Origin: Antilocapra americana
Taxonomy: Eukaryota > Chordata > Mammalia > Artiodactyla > Antilocapridae
Reading direction: 5' to 3'
Assembly: GCA_007570785.1 (NCBI GenBank)
Contig: ML664173.1
Location: 14,603,933 to 14,667,932 of the forward strand
DNA length: 64,000 bases
Below the pieces are notes generated by a model. That model did no database searches. It was given only the letters and a program-made list of their open reading frames with translations, and was not told where the DNA came from. Position numbers and translations under genes: made by a program. Shown one piece after another: positions 42,758 through 53,797 of this stretch; positions within the stretch are counted from its first letter, which is position 1, and every line of letters starts with the position of its first letter.

Positions 42758-43880
42758 CAGGGAAGATCTAAATAGACATTTCTCCAAGAAGACATACAGA
42801 TGGCCAACAGACACATGAAAAGATGTTCCATATTGCCAATTATAAGAGAAATGCAAATCAAAATTACAATGAGGATTATACTCCAATAGGGAAAAAAAAA
42901 CTACAATGAGGGGTCACTTCACACCAGTCAAAATGGCCATCATCCAAAAGTCTGCAAATAATTAATGCTGGAGAGGGTGTGGTGAAAAGGGAACTTTCCT
43001 ACACTATTGGGAATGTAAATTGGTGCTGCCACTACGGAGAGCAGTATGGAGGTTCCTTAAAAAATTACAAATAAGGCTACCGTATGATCTAGCAATTCCA
43101 CTCCTGAGTATATATATCCAGAAAAGACCTGACCACCAATTCAAAAAGATACATGCACCCCAATGTTCATAGTAGCACTATTTACAATAACTAAGACCTG
43201 GAAACAATCTAAATATCCATTGATGACTTCCCTGGCGGCTCAGATGGTAAAGCGTCTGCCTACAATGCGGGAGACCCTGGTTCATTCCCTGAGTTGGGAA
43301 GGAAATGGCAACCCACTCCAGTACTTTTGTCTGAAAAATCCCATGGACAGAGGAGCGTGGTAGGCTACAGTCCATGGGGTCGCAGAGTCGGACACGACAT
43401 CTATCCATTGATGGATGAGTGGATAAAGAAGATGTGGCATATACATACAGTGGAATACTACTCGGCCATAGAAAAGAGTGAAACGATGCCATTTGCAGCA
43501 GCATGGATGAACCTAGAGATTATCATACCAAGTTAAGTAAGTCAAAGATAAATGCCATATATCACTTATACCTGGAATCTAAAAAAAGTATACAAATGAA
43601 CTTCTTTATAAAATAGAAATAGATGCACTGACATAGAAAACAAACTAATGGTTATGAAAGGGGAAAGAGGGGCAATATATTAGGACTGATAAATTTTGAT
43701 TAACAGATATACACTACTATATATAAAATAGATCAACAATAGGGATCTACCGTGTAGCGCTCAGAACCATACTCAGTATCTTTTAATAACCTATAATGGA
43801 AAAGAACCTGGAGCGGTACACCTGAAACTAGCACAACACTGTAAATCAACTAAAGTTTAATAAATAAAATAAAAATGAAA
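42758..43880 (+). mobile_element. Ruminant L1, 3' part, split by Bov-tA
   Basis: 'gatctaaatagacatttctc', 'atgagaggtcacttcacacc'-like text, 'gctggagagggtgtggtgaa', 'ggaatactactcggccatag' and the end 'cacctgaaactagcacaaca' are the L1 3' end and UTR. About 950 bp of L1 plus a SINE. Its orientation follows directly on another L1 end. Confidence 0.9.
43226..43401 (+). mobile_element. Bov-tA SINE inside L1, 12-bp target duplication
   Basis: 'acttccctggcggctcagat' to 'gcagagtcggacacgacatc'. A short central part near 'gagttgggaaggaaatggca' is missing (about 15 bp). Perfect duplication 'tatccattgatg' at 43214-43225 and 43402-43413. Confidence 0.93.
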
Positions 43881-44423
43881 ACATGGAAAAGAAATGAAAA
43901 ATATTCTCTTCTGCAAAAAAAAATAGTCTGGGTTCCTTTGACCATTTCTAATTGTCTAGCTTCTCTCCCATCCTGGCCCCCTCCTGACAATTTATCTCTT
44001 CGATGCAAGTCAAACACTTTCGGAAACTGTATGTGAAAAGGACTCACTATGGTAAAGAAGCTTGGGGGAGAAAAAACCCATGAACATAACCCAATTTTAC
44101 TATATGTGCTGTATGTTCCTACAAAATAGGAGGAAGGATTGGAATCAATCACTTTAGAAAGGGCAGAAATAGTATAGTTTCTTGTTTATGTTGATTCAAC
44201 AGCCATCCTAGAGCTATCAACAAAAAATCCATATATCTAGTCAATACATAGTTGCTTAATGAAAAGGGAAGGTAGACAAGTAGAAGAGAGAAACAAACCA
44301 TCACCTTATTTTCCCCACTCTGTCTCCTTGCCATCAACCACTGGGCCCTAGAACATGCCTTCAATTCAATAAATATTTACAGAGAATTTGGAGGCCTCAG
44401 AGCTCTGGCTCACCTTCCTGTTG
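43881..44423. other. Unassigned A/T-rich DNA
   Basis: No gene or firm repeat. The minus frames are A/T-derived. Confidence 0.35.
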
Positions 44424-44433
44424 GGGAATAAAT

Positions 44434-44607
44434 CTTTTTTGTTTGCTCGTTTTGCCTGCACTGGGTCTTCACGGCTGTGCTCGGGTTCTTTGTTATGGCA
44501 CGGTGCCCTGCGGCGTGCGGGATTTTAGTTCCCCAATCAGGGACTGAACCCATGTCCCCTGCACTGGAAGGCAGATTCTTCACCACTGGATCACCAGAAA
44601 AGTCCAT
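44434..44607 (-). mobile_element. CHR tRNA-SINE, 10-bp target duplication
   Basis: T-run, 'gcactgggtcttcacggctg', 'gggactgaacccatgtcccc' and 'ccactggatcaccagaaaag'. Duplication 'gggaataaat' at 44424-44433 and 44608-44617. Confidence 0.88.
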
Positions 44608-44617
44608 GGGAATAAAT

Positions 44618-44954
44618 TCTTGAATTGCCCTTATGTGAGGTGACCAGATATTCAGAGTGGAAGAGAAGCCATTGTGTGAGTAACAGAACATTTTTTTAAA
44701 AAGGAAAATTTTTTTCTTCCAACTTGATACCTGTATCCCAGTACCCTTCTGAGGAACTGTTTCTCCCCCAGTCTCAGCTCTCTGAAGCCCCAGCTCAGAG
44801 CTGGTAATCTAGTCCAGAGCCAATTCCAGCTTCTGTCATCTTGTTCCCACAGCTGGTTTATAAACAGGGACCTGCCTCAGTCAAAGCCAATGGGACATGA
44901 GTCTGTTATTTCTGAGAATCTGAAAAGAGGCTCCTCTTGATAGATCTGAGGACC
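44618..44954. other. Unassigned DNA
   Basis: No gene or repeat recognised. Confidence 0.3.
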
Positions 44955-45714
44955 TAGCATGTGAGATGAGTGCAATTGTGTGGTAGTTTGAGCATTCTTT
45001 GGCATTGCCTTTCTTTGGGATTGGAATGAAAACTGACCTTTTCCAATCCTGTGGCCACTGCTGTGTTTTCCAAATTTACTGACATGTTGAGTGCAGCATT
45101 TTTACAGCTCATCTTTTAGGATTTGAAATAGCTCAACTGGAATTTCATAACCTCTACTAGCTTTGTTTGTAGTGATACTTCCTAAGGCCCACTTGACTTC
45201 ACATTCCAGGATGTCTGCCTCTAGATGAGTGATCACACCATCGTGATTATCTGGGTCGTGAAGATCTTTTTTGTACAGTTCTTCTGTGTATTCTTGCCAC
45301 CTCTTCTTAATATCTTCTGCTTCTGTTAGGTCCATACCATTTCTGTCCTTTATTGAGACTTCTAAGAGTCCCTTGGACTGCAAGAAGATCCAACCAGTCC
45401 ATCCTAAAGGAGATCAGTCCTGGGTGTTCATTGGAAGGTCTGATATTGAAGCTGAAACTCCAATACTTTGGCCACCTAATGCGAAGAGCTGACTCATTTG
45501 GAAAGACCCTGATGCTGGGAAAGATTGAAGACAGAAGGAGAAGGGGACGACAGAGGATGAGATGGTTGGATGGCATCACCGACTCAATGGACATGAGTTT
45601 GGGTAAACTCCGGGAGTTGGTGATGGACGGGGAGGCTTGGCGTGCTGTGGTTCATGGGGTCACAAAGAGTCGGACACGACTGAGCGACTGAACTGAACTG
45701 AGCTGAACTGAAAA
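44955..45714. mobile_element. 5'-inverted BovB LINE
   Basis: 44955-45358 is BovB ORF2 sequence in reverse ('gtggtagtttgagcattctt', 'tctgggtcgtgaagatcttt', 'gttaggtccataccatttct'). 45359-45714 is the BovB 3' end in forward direction ('gagtcccttggactgcaaga' to 'gaactgaactgagctgaac'). The two pieces are head-to-head at about 45358. This is the usual product of twin priming during LINE insertion. No clear target duplication is visible. Confidence 0.9.
45102..45383 (-). pseudogene. BovB ORF2 internal remnant
   Basis: The reverse strand codes '[19 protein letters not shown]' and 'KKDLHDPDNHDGVITHLE', the linker before the RT domain of BovB ORF2. The frame is fairly well kept but stops at both ends, and the element is inverted and truncated. 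Confidence 0.85.
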
Positions 45715-46865
45715 TCTGGAGCTGCTGCAGTCATCTTGTAACGATGAAGTGAACAGGCTGTAACATATTTAACAATCTAAAAATGAACACATTAGTTTGT
45801 CCCCAGAAGGATCTTGCTGTTCTCCCTCTGTGTGTTTTGGTTTATATGGTATGTGGCATGATCTCTGTTCCCCCCACCCAGCCCACCTTCCTTTACAGCC
45901 ACTCACCTGGATCTCTGAGCTCCCAGACTTGGTGTACATTCTGGGGTCTCTGCCTTTTTCTTCCCATGGTGGCCAAGAACACTAGATCCCTTCGATGTTC
46001 ACAACCAGAGTTTCTAGATCAAAAGTCAGCACCTGATCAGCCTGGCTGCTATAAGGGCTCAGTTCGTGGGACCAAGGATTTGCCACCTCTGCTTTCTAGA
46101 AAGGTCTGGAAAATGTTTTGCCTACAAAGGGAGCTGCGTCTTGATTGAACACACACAAAAAAACACCCATGAGCATGATCCTGGTTCCTAAGTGAGGAGA
46201 ATCACCCTGAGCCTTAAAGGGTCAGTGGCACAGGCTCAAATGTAGGCTGCCCAGCATCACCACTGTCCACTTATCGTTATTAATCCTGGAGAGACAAAGA
46301 GAAGTCAAGAGAAAAGGTAGGGCAAAGTCTGAGGTCAAGTGCCTTAGGACCTGGAGGAAGCAGTCTCTGGACAATCCTTATACCCAGTGCTGGGAGGTGG
46401 CGTCTTGAGGGGGCTTTTGGGCCCTGGAGGGGACCAGGCCCTGCCCTCTGCACTCCTGCCCCTCCCTTCTGAGTCCCACAGCCCTGAATATCCTCTCCAA
46501 GGTTAGCCCTGATCTCTGCCTCACCCTTACTCAGGTGCTGGTTTGTAGGATCTTCAGGAGTGGGAACAAAATCGCAATAGCTCCCTGGGGCCTCTCACAG
46601 CATTGAGGGGAAGGATGGAGAGGATTTGCAGGGCTGGGTCAAAACAGGGAGAGTGTGGTTGCTGTGATGGTGTTTTGGGAAGGGCTGGGGGGCAATATGA
46701 GGCCTCCAACATTTCTGAAGCTTGGAGACACAAGCAAAGGTCTTCCCAGCCATTTCTCAGGTGGAAACACCTTCTTCCCCATTTACCCATCACAAGAAAT
46801 GACAGTGCATGACAACCATGTCAGGCCGTTCTCAGGCTGGAATAGATCTCATTTGGTTTCATTCA
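45715..46865. other. Gene-free DNA, weak regulatory hint
   Basis: 46255-46300 'ccacttatcgttattaatcc' resembles the homeobox-rich blocks elsewhere, but it is short. No gene or repeat recognised. Confidence 0.3.
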
Positions 46866-47505
46866 CGTAACAAGTCAATGAGCTACTATGTGCCCCTTCT
46901 AGGAACTGGAGAGGCAGAGCACACAAAATAGAATCTCCATTCTTTTGAGGACTCTGTTCTAATGGGGTAAATAATCAATAAGGATGAACAAGAAAATATC
47001 CAATAACATACATTCCAGACAAAAAAATCTAAATGGGGTGAGGTGACAGAAGACTACTTCAGCCTGGGTGGCTGGGGAATCTGAATTAAAAGGAGTCAGC
47101 CTTGGATGTCCCTGGTGGTCCAGTGGTTAAGAATCTACCTGCCAGTGCAGGGGACATGGGTTCAATCCCTGGTCTGGGAAGATCCCACATGCTGCAGAGC
47201 AACTAATCTCTAGCACCATAATTACTGAAGCCCCAGAACCCTAGGACCCATGCTCCACAACAAGAGAAGTCACTGCAATGGGAATCCCGAGCACCACAAC
47301 TAGAAAGTAGCCCTTGCTCGCTGCAACCAGAGATAGACCCACATGCACCAATGAAGACCCAGCGCAACCAAAAATAAATAAAAATGTTTTAAAAAAGGAG
47401 TCAACCTTAGGGAAATCTAGGGAAGAACCTTCTGGATAGAGGGATGGGCTAGTGCAAAGGCTCTGGAATGGGAAGATCCTTGGCCTGTTGGAGGAAGAGA
47501 TGCCA
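46866..47505 (-). mobile_element. L2 LINE remnant split by CHR
   Basis: 'gagctactatgtgccccttc', 'ctgttctaatggggtaaata', then after the SINE 'ccttctggatagagggatgg' and 'gctagtgcaaaggctctgga': reversed L2 in register around the insertion. Confidence 0.7.
47105..47392 (+). mobile_element. CHR tRNA-SINE, 16-bp target duplication
   Basis: 'gatgtccctggtggtccagt', 'gggttcaatccctggtctgg' and 'caaccaaaaataaataaaaa'. Duplication 'aaaaggagtcagcctt' (47088-47104) and 'aaaaggagtcaacctt' (47393-47408), partly ambiguous in the A-run. Confidence 0.92.
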
Positions 47506-47514
47506 AGTAACAAT

Positions 47515-47985
47515 GTCTTGCCTTTCATCGAGCACTTATTAAGTGTCAGGCAATGTTCTAAGACATTCACATTTCATTTAATTCTCACAATCGCCCTATG
47601 GGATAAGGGATTTCATTATTGCCCTTTCAAAGATGGTAAGCCCGACACATACAAAGGTCGCCCAAGGTCTCATAACTAATAAATGGCTAAAGTGAAGTCG
47701 CTCAGTCATGTCTGACTTTTTGTGACCCCATGGAGTGTAGCCTACCAGCCTCCTCCATCTGTGGGATTTTCTGGGCAATAGAACTAGAGTGGGTTGCCAT
47801 TTCCTTCTCCAGGGGATCTCCCCGACCCAGGGATTGAACTTGGGTCTCCTGAATTGTAGACAGACACTTTACCATCTGAGCCACCAGGGAAGTCTAATAA
47901 ATGGCTAAGCTGAGACCCAATTCCAGGCAATCTGACTGCGGAGTCTGTGCTCTTGACCACCACGCAAGGCAGCCTGAGGCAAGGG
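47515..47985 (-). mobile_element. MIR SINE split by Bov-tA
   Basis: 'gagcacttattaagtgtcag', 'catttaattctcacaatcgc', then after the SINE 'gagacccaattccaggcaat' and 'ctgtgctcttgaccaccacg'. Nearly full reversed MIR. Confidence 0.9.
47691..47894 (-). mobile_element. Bov-tA SINE, 14-bp target duplication
   Basis: 'agtgaagtcgctcagtcatg' to 'gagccaccagggaagtc'. Perfect duplication 'taataaatggctaa' at 47677-47690 and 47895-47908. Confidence 0.94.
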
Positions 47986-48499
47986 CAACGCTGCAGGAGT
48001 AGACGTGAGCGCCTCGGACACTTGAAGTGAGTGACCCTTGAGGTGCCCGGGCTGCCCTAGGTGGCTCAGGTTCAAGTCGAGAGAGAGGAAAGAAAAAGAA
48101 GAGTGCCCATAGGAGCGCTCCAACCTTAGGAGGTGGAGCAGAGAACAAGGAACAGGGAAGGAGCAGCCAAGGAGGTGGGAGGGAAACTGGAGCCTGTGTT
48201 GTCATGGCAACCAAGGAGGCTGTCTGAGAAAGAAGAGTGAAGTCAGTGGTACCTGTGTAATGTGCTGTGGAGAGGCCAAGTGAGTCAAACACAGAGAAGT
48301 GACCATAATTTGCTATCAAGAGGGGTCACTGTTGATCTAGAGAAGAGTTTCAGTGCGGTGGAGGGGTCAGAAACCCCACTGGAGAGGTTGAGAGAAGAAT
48401 GTAAGGTGAGCAAGTGGAGATGGCAAATTCAGTTGGCTCTCTGATGGAGAAAGACCAAGAATCCCAAGACTCCCCAAGGACTGGGCCTGTGGTCTTGAA
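47986..48499. other. Unassigned DNA
   Basis: No gene or repeat recognised; the 141-residue minus frame includes MIR sequence. Confidence 0.35.
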
Positions 48500-48640
48500 C
48501 CAGGGGTCTAGTTTTTCTGAGCCTCAGTTTCCTCATCTGTAAAATGGGGATGACGGTAATACCTCCTCTGTGAGATGGCAATGAGGAATCAAATGAAAGA
48601 GATGAAAATGTTCCAAAACCCACAAAACCCTGTGAAGATG
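48500..48640 (+). mobile_element. MIR SINE, central part
   Basis: 'gcctcagtttcctcatctgt' and 'aaaatggggatgacggtaat' are the MIR core. Confidence 0.85.
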
Positions 48641-49214
48641 TAAGGTATTTCAGGGCTCTTGAATGCCTCTCTGTGTGAGTTGGGATTTGCTCCCTCCCCC
48701 TTTTTTCTGCTTTAACCATCTGTCTCTCCAATCTGAAATCTGTTCTGCCTGACCCCTAGCTGACCAGAGCCTTCCTTCTCCCTCTGTCCTGCCACAGCCT
48801 CCTCTTCACAATCCTGGCTTGGCTCTGGGGGGCCTCTGTTGAATATGCAAATGTCTCCCCAGCCAGCTGGTGTCTGCCTCCCAGAAACACATGTTCCAAA
48901 GCCCCTCTGCCTCACCAGGGAGGGGGCCAGAGCCTCTGCTGCCTTCCCAGCCCAGAGAGGACACATGGCCGGGCAAGGAACGACACAGCCAGCAGATGGG
49001 GAAGGGCTGCTAGGCACAGGCGAAGATGCCAGGAGAGAGACTGGGGATGTGTACCAGTGGGCAGGGAGGAAGGGACAGAGCGTCAGAGGCATGCCCACAC
49101 ACCACGAGAACACACTGCCCACCCGATGCATCCGTCCCTATTCATCCATCCATGGGGCTTCTTGGTACATTTTACAGCCTCCAAAATTCTACTGGGTTTT
49201 GCAAAATCAGTCTT
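48641..49214. other. Unassigned DNA with an octamer
   Basis: A perfect ATGCAAAT (POU-type) lies at 48845-48852. The 173-residue + frame (48839-49360) runs into an A/TA tract and L1, and has no domain; not accepted. Confidence 0.35.
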
Positions 49215-49430
49215 GCTTGCCTACATTGAAAAAAAAAAAATATATATATATATGTCATAAAATACTTGACACATACAAAAATGTATCAAGAATAACACAA
49301 GACAAGTATACACTGCCATATTTAAAGTGTTTAACCAATAAGGACCTACTGTATATATAACACAGGGAACTCTGCTCAGTGTTATATGGTGGCCTGGATG
49401 AGAGGGGGATTTGGGGGAGAATGGGCTTCT
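49215..49430 (+). mobile_element. Ruminant L1 3' UTR fragment next to TA-repeat
   Basis: A-run and (TA)n 'aatatatatatatatgtcat' at 49228-49255, then L1 text 'caataaggacctactgtata', 'cacagggaactctgctcagt' and 'gcctggatgagagggggatt'. Confidence 0.75.
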
Positions 49431-49447
49431 CATTGCAGTGTCTTTAC

Positions 49448-49606
49448 TTGTTGCTGGGAAAGACTGAGGGCAGGAGGAGAAGAGGGAGATGGGAGATGAG
49501 ATGACTGGAGTTTGAGCAAACTCTGAGAGATTGTGAAGGACAGGGAAGCCTGGCGTGCTGCAGTCCGTGAGGTCACAGAGTTAGATACGACTGAGCGACT
49601 GAACAA
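49448..49606 (+). mobile_element. BovB 3' end, short and internally deleted
   Basis: 'ttgctgggaaagactgaggg' to 'acgactgagcgactgaaca', about 155 bp of the BovB tail; part of the 'gatggttggatggcatcacc' zone is missing. Confidence 0.88.
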
Positions 49607-49689
49607 TATCAATACCTAGTAGGGTCTGAACGATGAGCTGGCTGGAACAGGGCTGCTAATCACCACCAGCCCCACCGACACTCAACACG

Positions 49690-50165
49690 ATGTGCCAAGC
49701 GCCATTCCAAGCAGTTGTTAAAAAAATTTTAATTTACTTTCAGCTGCACTGTGTCTTTGTTGCTGTGCGAGGGCTTTCTCCAGTTGCAGTGAGTGAGGGC
49801 TACTCTTTGCTGTGGTGTGTGGGCTTCTCACTGTGGTGTCTTTTCTTGTTGCAGAGTGTGGGCTCCAAGTGCATGGGCTCAGTTACCCCACAGCATGTGG
49901 AACCCTCCCAGACCAGGGATCGAACCCATGTTCTCTGCATTGGCAGGTGGATTCTTAACCACTGGACCACAAGGGAAGTCCCCATTCCAAGCCCTTTAAA
50001 TGCACTGAGTCATTCAATTCTCATACAACCCCATAGGGTAAATACTATTACTTCCCCCATTTTCCAAGTGAGGAAACAGAGGCACAGAGTGTTGAAATAA
50101 CTTGCCCAAAGTCACAGTTATAGAGCCAGGATTTGACCCTGCACGTACCATAACACTCTTGCCCC
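49690..50165 (-). mobile_element. MIR SINE split by CHR
   Basis: 'cacgatgtgccaagcgccat', then after the SINE 'gcactgagtcattcaattct', 'gtgaggaaacagaggcacag' and 'agagccaggatttgaccctg'. Reversed MIR in register. Confidence 0.88.
49713..49981 (-). mobile_element. CHR tRNA-SINE, 11-bp target duplication
   Basis: T-rich start, 'gctactctttgctgtggtgt', 'gaccagggatcgaacccatg' and 'accactggaccacaagggaa'. Perfect duplication 'ccattccaagc' at 49702-49712 and 49982-49992. Confidence 0.94.
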
Positions 50166-50542
50166 AAGTGTACCCCAAGTTTCACCATGTGCCCCTTCTC
50201 ATCAGCCAGGTGATGGTCACGTCCGGGCCCCAGAAGTTGGTGCCTAGAGGCTATGAGCTCCTGAGCCTGGGGACACAGCTAACTTGGTGCCTAAGGAGCC
50301 CCAGGAAAGCACCACGCACAGACAACAACAGAGCAGAGTCCTTCTACTAGGTGTAGGGGGCTGTGAGTCTGGCTTCCTGAGAGTGGGAGACCTACACCCG
50401 AAGACAGCCTGGAACACAGCTGATCAGACGTGATAGGCGTTGTGCTGCTTGGGAAAATGCATAGACAGAATAAGAGAGAGTCAAGGCTTTTGACTATATT
50501 TTCTAAAATCTCTTCCATCTCCCAAGTCACATGACTCTACAA
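50166..50542. other. Unassigned DNA
   Basis: No gene or repeat recognised. Confidence 0.3.
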
Positions 50543-51187
50543 CAGAAGCTGGCAAATATTTCTGTGGTATATGTATGTCCGACTCTTTGTGATCCCATGG
50601 ACTATAGCCCATCGGACTCCTCTGTCTGCGGGATTTTCCAGGCAGGAATATTGGTTGTGCTCATGCTACGTCATTTCAGTTGTGTCTGACTCTTTGCGAC
50701 CCCATGGGCTGTAACCCGTCAGGCTCCTCTGTCCGCGGGATTCTCCAAGCAAGCATACTGGAGTGGTTGCCATTTCCTTCTCTAGGGGATCTTCCGACCC
50801 GGGGACTGAACCCATGTCTCTTGCATCTCCTGCACTGGCAGGCAGATTCCTTACCTGTTGCACCACCTGGGAAGCCCATTTCTGTAAAGGCCCAGAAAGC
50901 AAATACTTGAGGCTTTGAAGACCACACCTTCTGTGTCACAACCAACAAACTTGGCCACTAAAGGGTGAAAGCAGCAGACAATATGTAAACAGATGAGTGC
51001 GGCTGTCTTCCAATAAAATTTTGAATATTAGAAAGTTAAATTTTATATCATTTTCACTTGTTCTTATGTTATCGTTTTTTTTTTCCTTTTCATTTTCCCC
51101 TAACTATTTAAAAGTGCAAAAACCTTTCTTAGTTCACAGGCCACATGAAAATGGGTGGCAGGTGGCAGTTTGCCAACTCCCACTCTA
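50543..51187. mobile_element. hAT-type DNA transposon split by two Bov-tA copies
   Basis: Starts 'cagaagctggcaaatatttc' and ends 'cagtttgccaactcccactc'; the ends share an inverted 'ggcaaa' core. Interior 'tgtaaaggcccagaaagcaa', 'ggctgtcttccaataaaatt' matches, from memory, a widespread hAT family (Tip100/Arthur type). No coding part. Confidence 0.6.
50566..50877 (-). mobile_element. Bov-tA pair inside hAT, 8-bp target duplication
   Basis: A partial copy (50566-50653, 'gtccgactctttgtgatccc') followed by a full one (50654-50877, 'catgctacgtcatttcagtt' to 'ccacctgggaagccc'). Outer duplication 'atttctgt' at 50558-50565 and 50878-50885 suggests one insertion of a dimer. Confidence 0.88.
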
Positions 51188-52133
51188 GAAGAGCCTGGAT
51201 GGGGAGACTAGGAGTCCTGGATATGAATGGCAGCTCTGCCATTCTCAGCTGTGCCATCGCGAGCAAGCACATAACCTCTCTAAACCCAATACCTCCTAGG
51301 TACAATGGAGATACCACTGTCTACCTACCCCCACCAGCTTGGACTAAAATGAGAAGATTTAAGAGCATACAATCAGGTCTTGGCAGCAGAGGCAGTCCTC
51401 TGGAATGTCAGCGGGTCCATGATTTATCCCTGCAAAGCCCTTCCAAGCTGAAAAGCCCGGGACACGGCTGGCCCCTTTCCATCCTTTGCTGCCGCCTCTT
51501 CCTCCACCCCCAGCCCTGGGTCACCTCGGCTGCCCAGTGCCTGCTCCTCTGAAGGTCCAAGCCATGTCACAGAAAGCCCAGGGTCAGAGCGTGTGGACCC
51601 TGTGGCCACAGGCCTTCCTTGCAAGGGGAGGGCCCTCGGAAGGATTCACACACACTGCTCACACCAGACATTCAGACCTTGGAAAGCTCTTCATTCATGC
51701 CTCCTATTTTTAAAAAACAGCGCTTTGGAATTTTATTGACTGGGTGGTTCTAGTTGTACCAGGAATCTGACTTCTGCAAATGCCCTTGTGCCACCAACAT
51801 GGGATACTGTTTTCTGAGCAATGGCAAAAAGGGATGAGGCCTAAGAGCAGAAGCAGGGGATGGAAGGTGGACCTCACAGATCTTTGAGCATCCCATCCCC
51901 AGGGCCTGAGGGTGGGCAGCACTGAATCTCGGAGGAAGGACCTGGGCAAAGGCCAGCATGCACAGTCCCTTCTGGCATTCACATGTCATCTAGATTCTGG
52001 GCTCATCAGGAAAGGAAAGCAGCTAGAGTTTCCATCTTTGGTATTTTCAAGCCCACATTATGCATGTCTGGGCCAGAGGACGAGGGGCCCCAGGCAAAGA
52101 GCATCACAGGCAAGGTTCCCCCTGCATCTCACC
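51188..52133. other. Unassigned DNA
   Basis: No gene or repeat recognised. The 135-residue + frame 51145-51552 has no domain. Confidence 0.35.
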
Positions 52134-52385
52134 CTCTGTGTTAGCTTGCTAGGGCTGCCAGACCAACATACCACACCGACTGGCTGGCTTAAGCAACAGG
52201 AACTTACTTTCTCACAGTTCTGGAGGCTGGACGTCCAAGATCAAGGTACTGACAGGGTTGGTTTCTCCTAAGACCTCCCTCCCTGGCTTGCAGATGGCCA
52301 CCCTGTGTCCTCACATGGCCTTCCTCTGTACAAGCATCCCTGCTATCTCTCCCTCTTCTTCTAGGGAAACCAGTCATTTGGGCTT

Positions 52386-52598
52386 GTATGTGTGTGTGAA
52401 GTCGCTCAGTCGTGTCTGACTCTTTGCGACCCCATGGACTGTAGTCTACCAGGCTCCTCTGTCCATGGGACTTTCCAGGCAATAGTACTGGAGTGGGTTG
52501 CCATTTCCTTCTCCAGAGGACCTTCCCCACCCAGGGACTGAACCTGGATCTCCCACAATGTAGGCAGATGCTTTATTACCTGAACCACCAGGGAAGTA
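52386..52598 (-). mobile_element. Bov-tA SINE inside MLT1
   Basis: Short (GT)n start 'gtatgtgtgtgtgaagtcgc' to 'gaaccaccagggaagtac', full reverse Bov-tA. Confidence 0.93.
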
Positions 52599-52631
52599 CA
52601 GGGTCCACTTATTGGACTTCCTATTACCTTA

Positions 52632-52937
52632 GCTCAGTTCAGTTCAGTCGCTCAGTCATGTCCGACTCTCTGTGACCCCATGGACTGCAGCATGCCAGGC
52701 CTCCCTGTTCATCACCAACTCCGGGAGTTTACTCAAACTCACATCCATTGAGTCAGTGATGCCATCCAACCATCTCATCCTCTGTCGTCCCCTTCTCCTT
52801 CCACCTTCAATCAGGGTCTTTTCCAACGAGTCAGTTCTTCGCATCAGGTGGCCAAAGTATTAGAGTTTTAACTTCAGCATCAGTCCTTCCAATGAATATT
52901 CAGGACTGATTTCCTTTAGGATGGACTGGTTGGCCTC
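52632..52937 (-). mobile_element. BovB LINE 3' end inside MLT1
   Basis: 'gctcagttcagttcagtcgc' to 'ggactgatttcctttaggat' and 'ggactggttgg', the reversed BovB tail, about 305 bp. Confidence 0.94.
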
Positions 52938-53025
52938 TCAAAGACACCATATTCAAACATGGTCACAGTCTGAGGTATTGGGGGTTGGGACCCCAACACA
53001 GGAATTTTGCAAGGCCCCAGTTCAG

Positions 53026-53273
53026 CTCAGAGCACTGTCTCTCTACCTCCAAGCCTGAGCTCCACAAAGCCTCGCCCACCCCATGATGGTATGGGCAGTG
53101 GGGGAGCCCTTGAGGTCCCCAGCCCTCAGGTTCTTGCAGACAGGAAAGGGCAGCCTTACAAGGGATGGGGTAAATGTTTCTGGAGGCGGCAGTGGAGGTA
53201 CGAATGAATAGCACGAGAGGTGGGTAGGGAAGTGGGTCGTATCTGTGTAGAAGTGGCACATTCCTTGAGGACC
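53026..53273. other. Unassigned DNA
   Basis: No gene or repeat recognised. Confidence 0.3.
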
Positions 53274-53793
53274 TGAAGGAGGAAACAGACAGAACAGGCT
53301 CCATCTTGAAAGCAGGGCTCCATCTTGGGCCGGACTGTGGACTTTGAGCTCTATGCCCAGTATCTATGGAAACGACGGACCAACTGGAAAACCAGACCCC
53401 CCTGGATGGAAGAGCCCCAGAGCTCATACCTAGACTCTCCACCATCTAAAAAATACCCTAATTATCTATGTAACTGAATAGAATCACAAATTCTCTTATG
53501 CTTATTGGGCCTATTGATAATTGTCCACTGTTAACTACCTAGGCTGATAGCATATGAATCACGGGTTAACTTTAATTATATCTTTCTTTTCCTTTATTCG
53601 GACTAGTTTCAGGGAATCTGGGGAGGTGGTTTCGGGCATTTACACTTAGGGTATATAAGGATTTCACAAAAACTGGTGGGGTCCTTGGCTAAGAGGAGAC
53701 TCTCCCTTGGGCCCACCAGTGTAATAAACTGCACTCCACGATCTGCACTGTCCTGCTGAGTGAGTTTATTTCCCGGAACACATGGCTACAACA
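53274..53793 (+). mobile_element. Endogenous retrovirus solo LTR
   Basis: A 520-bp unit that begins TG and ends CA, flanked by the 4-bp repeat gacc (53270-53273 and 53794-53797). It has a TATA-like 'gtatataagg' at 53651, a polyadenylation signal aataaa at 53723-53728 and a terminal region after it. No gag, pol or env follows, so it is a solo LTR left by recombination. A 4-bp duplication fits ERV class I. The family is not named. Confidence 0.75.
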
Positions 53794-53797
53794 GACC

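Larger units (their letters stand above)
52134..53025 (-). mobile_element. MLT1 LTR broken by SINE and BovB
   Basis: Reversed MLT1 in three pieces: 52134-52385 ('gttagcttgctagggctgcc', 'ctcacagttctggaggctgg'), 52599-52631, and 52938-53025 ('aagacaccatattcaaacat', 'gaggtattgggggttgggac'). The pieces stay in order, so the two insertions came later. Confidence 0.85.

Noticed and set aside
48839..49360. 173-residue + strand frame
   Set aside because: Ends in an A/TA tract and L1 sequence; no recognisable domain.
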